A stretch of 16,209 nucleotides of DNA from an uncultured Bacilli bacterium (lineage in GTDB: Bacteria > Bacillota_I > Bacilli_A > RF39 > UBA660). Each line of letters opens with the position of its first letter. The first letter of the stretch is position 1. Location: positions 1 through 16,209 of the forward strand of contig CAJTYF010000035.1 of NCBI GenBank assembly GCA_910583945.1, given 5' to 3'. The translations under genes were made by a program, and so were the position numbers. The notes under the pieces were generated by a model that saw only the letters and a program-made list of their open reading frames with translations, was not told the DNA's origin and did not search any database. This document shows positions 13,724-16,209 of this stretch, piece by piece.

Positions 13724-14225
13724 TATTACATCTCCTACTTTGTTTATTTTGAATATTTACTTTATACCACTTAATTATTTCTTCTTCTAAATCTATTTTT
13801 GGATTATGAAATAACTCTTTTGAAAGATGAGTCATTATTAAATTACCAGCCCAACTGTTTAAATATATACCTTCTTCGCCTAATTCTTGTAAGGCTATTT
13901 TTAAATTTTTTGTAAATGATTTTTCAATTTTTTTAAAGGGTATTTTTTTTATACGTTCAAAAATTTCCCAAGACCCAGGCCAATTCATATCTTGGAGCCA
14001 TTCAAACATGTTATCCATGTAAGGAATAAGTTCTTCATCTGTTTTTGATATAATTATTTTAGCACAATTCTCCCATACATTTTTGTTACATTCTTTGGTT
14101 GTTGGTTGAAATAAGGGAGTTAGATTTTTTAATTTTTCTAATTTTTTTATGGCTTCTTCTTGAACTTCTTTTGGTGTATTCCAACTTAATTGTTTTAGTA
14201 ATTCTTCACTCATTTTCTTTATCAT
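13710..14225 (-). CDS. DUF5071-like protein, probable immunity protein
   Basis: From the ATG at 14225 (AGAGG six bases upstream) the protein has 171 residues and is mainly helical. EWLQDMNWPGSWEIFERI (about 79-96) is the hallmark I associate with DUF5071. The helical repeat-like pattern continues through LGEEGIYLNSWAGNLI. Such proteins occur in toxin-immunity islands and have a HEAT-like look. The frame is open further upstream (to 14423), but the extra residues, rich in Cys and Tyr (CFFCYTCYYVKK), look like the tail of a separate decayed gene. The last 14 bases overlap the next gene, and the stop is TGA. Confidence 0.65.
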   Translation of the reverse strand: MIKKMSEELLKQLSWNTPKEVQEEAIKKLEKLKNLTPLFQPTTKECNKNVWENCAKIIISKTDEELIPYMDNMFEWLQDMNWPGSWEIFERIKKIPFKKIEKSFTKNLKIALQELGEEGIYLNSWAGNLIMTHLSKELFHNPKIDLEEEIIKWYKVNIQNKQSRRCNNEKQ

Positions 14226-14725
14226 ATTTTGCCTCTTTTTAACATAGTAACATGTATAACAAAAAAAGCAAGATAATTTAAATCTTACTTTTTCGTAATG
14301 TTCAAGATATTCTTTTTTATAAAAAGTTTTAGAGGTTTCTTCAAATTGTTCTTTATATAATTCAATACCCATCTTTTTTAACTCTTTATAAACATTTTCA
14401 ATTGATAAAAGGTAATGCCATTCTTAAAATTTTCTTACTTAATAATTCTGATTTTATATTTTTTGATATTTTGAAATAATAACCCTTCTTCAGTTATTTT
14501 GTTATATATTCCCCACATTAGACTGTTTTCAATAATTCTTTCTTTTTGATAATCTTTTAAATTTAAACAGAGGTTATAAATAAATTTATTATTTTGATAT
14601 TTTTTATTTATTTTGTCTAAATAATCTTCTGTAAAATTATTAATTAAATTATCTATATTACAGCTTTCTTTTTCTAATATCTCATTTAAAATTTTTTTAG
14701 TATATTTTTCTCCTGATTCAAACTC
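14226..14725 (-). pseudogene. Decayed gene of unknown family, fused in frame to the DUF5071-like gene
   Basis: The minus strand has an open frame from 14725 to TAA at 14435 (GEKYTKKILNEILEKES through NSLMWGIYNKITEEGLLFQN) with no ATG near its front. A second frame covers SELLSKKILRMALPFIN, and a third EWHYLLSIENVYKELKKMG through CFFCYTCYYVKK. Joined with two shifts they would form one protein of about 165 residues. The last piece has lost its stop and runs into the DUF5071-like frame. There is a GGAG near the front but no in-frame start. I do not recognise the family. The most likely reading is another dead immunity-type gene; the joins are my inference. Confidence 0.5.
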
Positions 14726-14822
14726 CTATTAATTACTGATTGTAATTGTCCTTATAAATTTTGTCTAAAAAAGGGTTTGACAATCTATATTTAGTTTTCG
14801 ATTATATAAAATAATATTATAC

Positions 14823-14849
14823 GAAAAAAGAAGCTATTGTTTGCTTCTT
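14823..14849 (-). terminator. Terminator of XRE copy 2
   Basis: AAGAAGC (14828-14834) pairs with GCTTCTT (14843-14849) around an 8-nt loop, followed on the minus strand by a T-run. It begins directly after the XRE stop codon. The stem is repeated at 10971-10992. Confidence 0.75.
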
Positions 14850-14850
14850 A

Positions 14851-15069
14851 TTATTCTTTTGCATTTAAAATATCATTAATGCTTATTGAGAATAAATTAC
14901 TTAATTGTAGCATTACATCTTGGTCTGGGAGAGATTTTCCTGTCTCCCACTTACTGATGGCTTGTCTTGTTACAAAGAGTATTTCAGCTAAATCATCTTG
15001 TGTTAAATTTCTTTTTATTCTTTCTTTACGAATCTTTTTTCCTATTTCGTTATAGTTTAACATAAGCAT
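14851..15069 (-). CDS. XRE-family HTH transcriptional regulator (copy 2)
   Basis: The 72-residue single-domain Cro/CI-type regulator has NLTQDDLAEILFVTRQAISK (about 21-40) followed by WETGKSLPDQD. Residues 1-42 are identical to the copy at 7299-7526. After that the two differ (DVMLQLSNLFSISINDILNAKE here), in DNA as well as protein. It lies between the RDD-type membrane gene and the immunity-like array. Unlike copy 1 it has its own terminator right after the stop, so it is a single-gene unit or ends the RHS-RDD transcript. An 18-bp palindrome at 15113-15130 upstream may be its operator. Confidence 0.85.
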   Translation of the reverse strand: MLMLNYNEIGKKIRKERIKRNLTQDDLAEILFVTRQAISKWETGKSLPDQDVMLQLSNLFSISINDILNAKE

Positions 15070-15079
15070 TTCTTCTTTC
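14985..15079 (-). repeat. Dispersed repeat: 5' half of the XRE gene (copy at 7430-7536)
   Basis: DNA covering the first ~42 codons and about 10-15 bases before the ATG is nearly the same here and around 7430-7536; a few substitutions are visible. Homology stops sharply on both sides: the promoters differ, and so do the C-terminal codons. This points to recent gene conversion or cassette exchange between the two loci, not simple descent of whole duplicated operons. Confidence 0.65.
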
Positions 15080-15112
15080 TAATCTTTATTTTATAATTTA
15101 CGATTGATAGAT

Positions 15113-15130
15113 AAAATTATATATAATTTT
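15113..15130. promoter_or_regulatory. 18-bp palindrome upstream of XRE copy 2, possible operator
   Basis: AAAATTATATATAATTTT is a perfect palindrome about 45 bases before the XRE start. XRE dimers bind such symmetric sites. It is made only of A and T in very AT-rich DNA, so chance is a real alternative. Confidence 0.25.
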
Positions 15131-15164
15131 TTTTAATCATTTATTAATCATTGCGTTTAATAAC

Positions 15165-15491
15165 CTATTTTAGAAAGTAATGTTCAAAGATACTCAATAT
15201 AAGACATGTTAAAATTAAAATTAAAATATCTCTACTGTTAATTGTTTTATTTTCATTTCTTACTAATTTTTTAGCTATATATTTTCCTATTGTTTTTTCT
15301 TTTTTGAAAATATAAAATAAATATATCCCAACTCCCAAGCCATACACACTAATTATTGCTAATTCTATATTGTAACTAATACTAAATTTTTTTTTAATTA
15401 AAAAGATAATATAATTTAAAAATATATTAGTAAATAGACCAATTATAAGACAATCCAACAAATAACTAATTAATTTCCTTTTATTTAACAT
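15165..15491 (-). CDS. RDD-family membrane protein, possible immunity protein
   Basis: The protein of about 108 residues has three or four membrane segments. RKLISYLLDCLIIG near the front and EKTIGKYIAKKLV later match the RDD pattern (Arg, then an LLD, then a T-[IL]GK loop), although the second Asp of the usual pair is Cys here. The ATG at 15500 directly abuts AAAGGA with no spacing. The ATG at 15491 has good spacing and leads into MLNKRKLISYLLD, so I chose it. It lies 20-30 bases downstream of the RHS toxin stop, the place where the cognate immunity gene is normally found. A membrane immunity protein would suit a toxin acting on or entering through the membrane. Confidence 0.6.
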   Translation of the reverse strand: MLNKRKLISYLLDCLIIGLFTNIFLNYIIFLIKKKFSISYNIELAIISVYGLGVGIYLFYIFKKEKTIGKYIAKKLVRNENKTINSRDILILILTCLILSIFEHYFLK

Positions 15492-15520
15492 TATTCTCAT
15501 TCCTTTATGTATTATTTTTA

Positions 15521-16209
15521 TTATGGAATATTAAATCCTATTTTAAATGAAACTCCGAATCCAAGATAAGCATCTACACTAAATCCTATGAATATTTCAT
15601 CTTTATGCAACTCAGTATGTTCAGTATTTAAATATATGTCATTTGTAGTATATGGACAATTTATTATTTCCCATAATGGTGCTGCGGGATTATTATGATA
15701 AGGATTAGAACATTCTGTATTATGTATTTTGTTATATGATAGATCTATGTTAAAATCACTTTTTTTAATTCCAGCTTCAAATCCAGCACTATAAGATGTA
15801 TTTGAATAAGTTTTGCCATTAGATACTCCGGCATTCATTGATTGTTTCGCACCAAATTCTATTCCTATATTTGCAACTGAAGCACCAGCTGAGACACCTA
15901 CATCAACTTCACAAGTAAAACTGTTTTTTACACCAGTCCATATGTTATTAACTGTTTTCTTTGCACTATTATATACATTTTTAATACCACTACCAATAAC
16001 TTTGGCTCCATTTTTTATTCCATCCCATATACTGTTCCAAGGCGCACCAGAATAATCATAGGCATTTATATAATTATTGTTAGTATATAGATATAAATTT
16101 AAGTATAATAGATTTTTACCAATTTCCATAGAGTTATCAATATTAATAAATCTTCCCCATTCTGGATTATAGTATCTACTGTTAAGATAATAAAGGTTTG
16201 TTTCTTTAT
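15521..16209 (-). CDS. RHS/YD-repeat polymorphic toxin, C-terminal end (partial)
   Basis: The frame is open to the right edge, so the N-terminal part is missing. It begins with the RHS core end: LYYLNSRYYNPEWGRFINID, then LYLYTNNNYINAYDYSGAPW, which matches the conserved LYYYNARYYDPE-GRF and NLYAY-NNNP-N-D-SG signature. After this point the C-terminal tip, normally the toxin domain, has about 175 residues. First comes an amphipathic stretch (IWDGIKNGAKVIGSGIKNVY), then Gly/Ser-rich alternating segments (VGVSAGASVANIGIEFGAKQ, SAGFEAGIKKSDFNIDLSYN), and last FIGFSVDAYLGFGVSFKIGF. It looks beta-rich, and I see no nuclease or deaminase motif. An ATG at 16129 is internal and not the start. Confidence 0.8.
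   Translation of the reverse strand, partial: KETNLYYLNSRYYNPEWGRFINIDNSMEIGKNLLYLNLYLYTNNNYINAYDYSGAPWNSIWDGIKNGAKVIGSGIKNVYNSAKKTVNNIWTGVKNSFTCEVDVGVSAGASVANIGIEFGAKQSMNAGVSNGKTYSNTSYSAGFEAGIKKSDFNIDLSYNKIHNTECSNPYHNNPAAPLWEIINCPYTTNDIYLNTEHTELHKDEIFIGFSVDAYLGFGVSFKIGFNIP

Overview
The window is very AT-rich double-stranded bacterial DNA. Its gene families point to a low-GC Firmicute (Bacillota), perhaps from a Mollicutes-related or Erysipelotrichia-like lineage. Core genes encode Trp with TGG, and TGA ends two genes (12141 and 13710), so I read it with the standard bacterial code. No transposase, integron, CRISPR array, rRNA or tRNA was seen.

Left edge (1-700): two small elements hidden in apparently empty DNA. 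The first is a compact type I toxin-antitoxin candidate. A 24-residue hydrophobic peptide gene on the minus strand faces a convergent ~100-nt RNA on the plus strand; they share a terminator and a 12-bp direct repeat, as in plasmid par/Fst loci. The second is a 40-residue Asn/Arg/Ser/Gln-rich protein.

Core block (735-6240): ZIP metal transporter (+), class I glutamine amidotransferase of the peptidase C26 type (+), XerC/D recombinase (-), RarA AAA+ ATPase (+), GpsA (+) and TcdA/CsdL (-). Just upstream of tcdA lies a promoter-to-terminator non-coding unit that I propose is 6S RNA.

Accessory block 1 (6241-10960, all minus): a LysR-NUDIX operon, then a 595-residue Gfo/Idh/MocA-type oxidoreductase, then an XRE regulator followed by an unrecognised 242-residue protein. 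Last is a small coiled-coil gene with a perfect consensus promoter but two frameshifts.

Accessory block 2 (10966-16209, all minus): the tail of an RHS/YD-repeat polymorphic toxin enters from the right edge. It is followed by an RDD-type membrane protein (possible immunity protein), a second XRE gene nearly identical in its 5' half to the first, and a run of immunity-like genes. These include DUF5071-like, Imm26-like and DUF2691-like members plus an unnamed family. Several are broken by stops, frameshifts or a missing start. A third XRE 3' end survives as a remnant at 10966-11014. The block looks like an RHS toxin locus followed by an eroding store of orphan immunity genes, with XRE copies as recombination-prone units.
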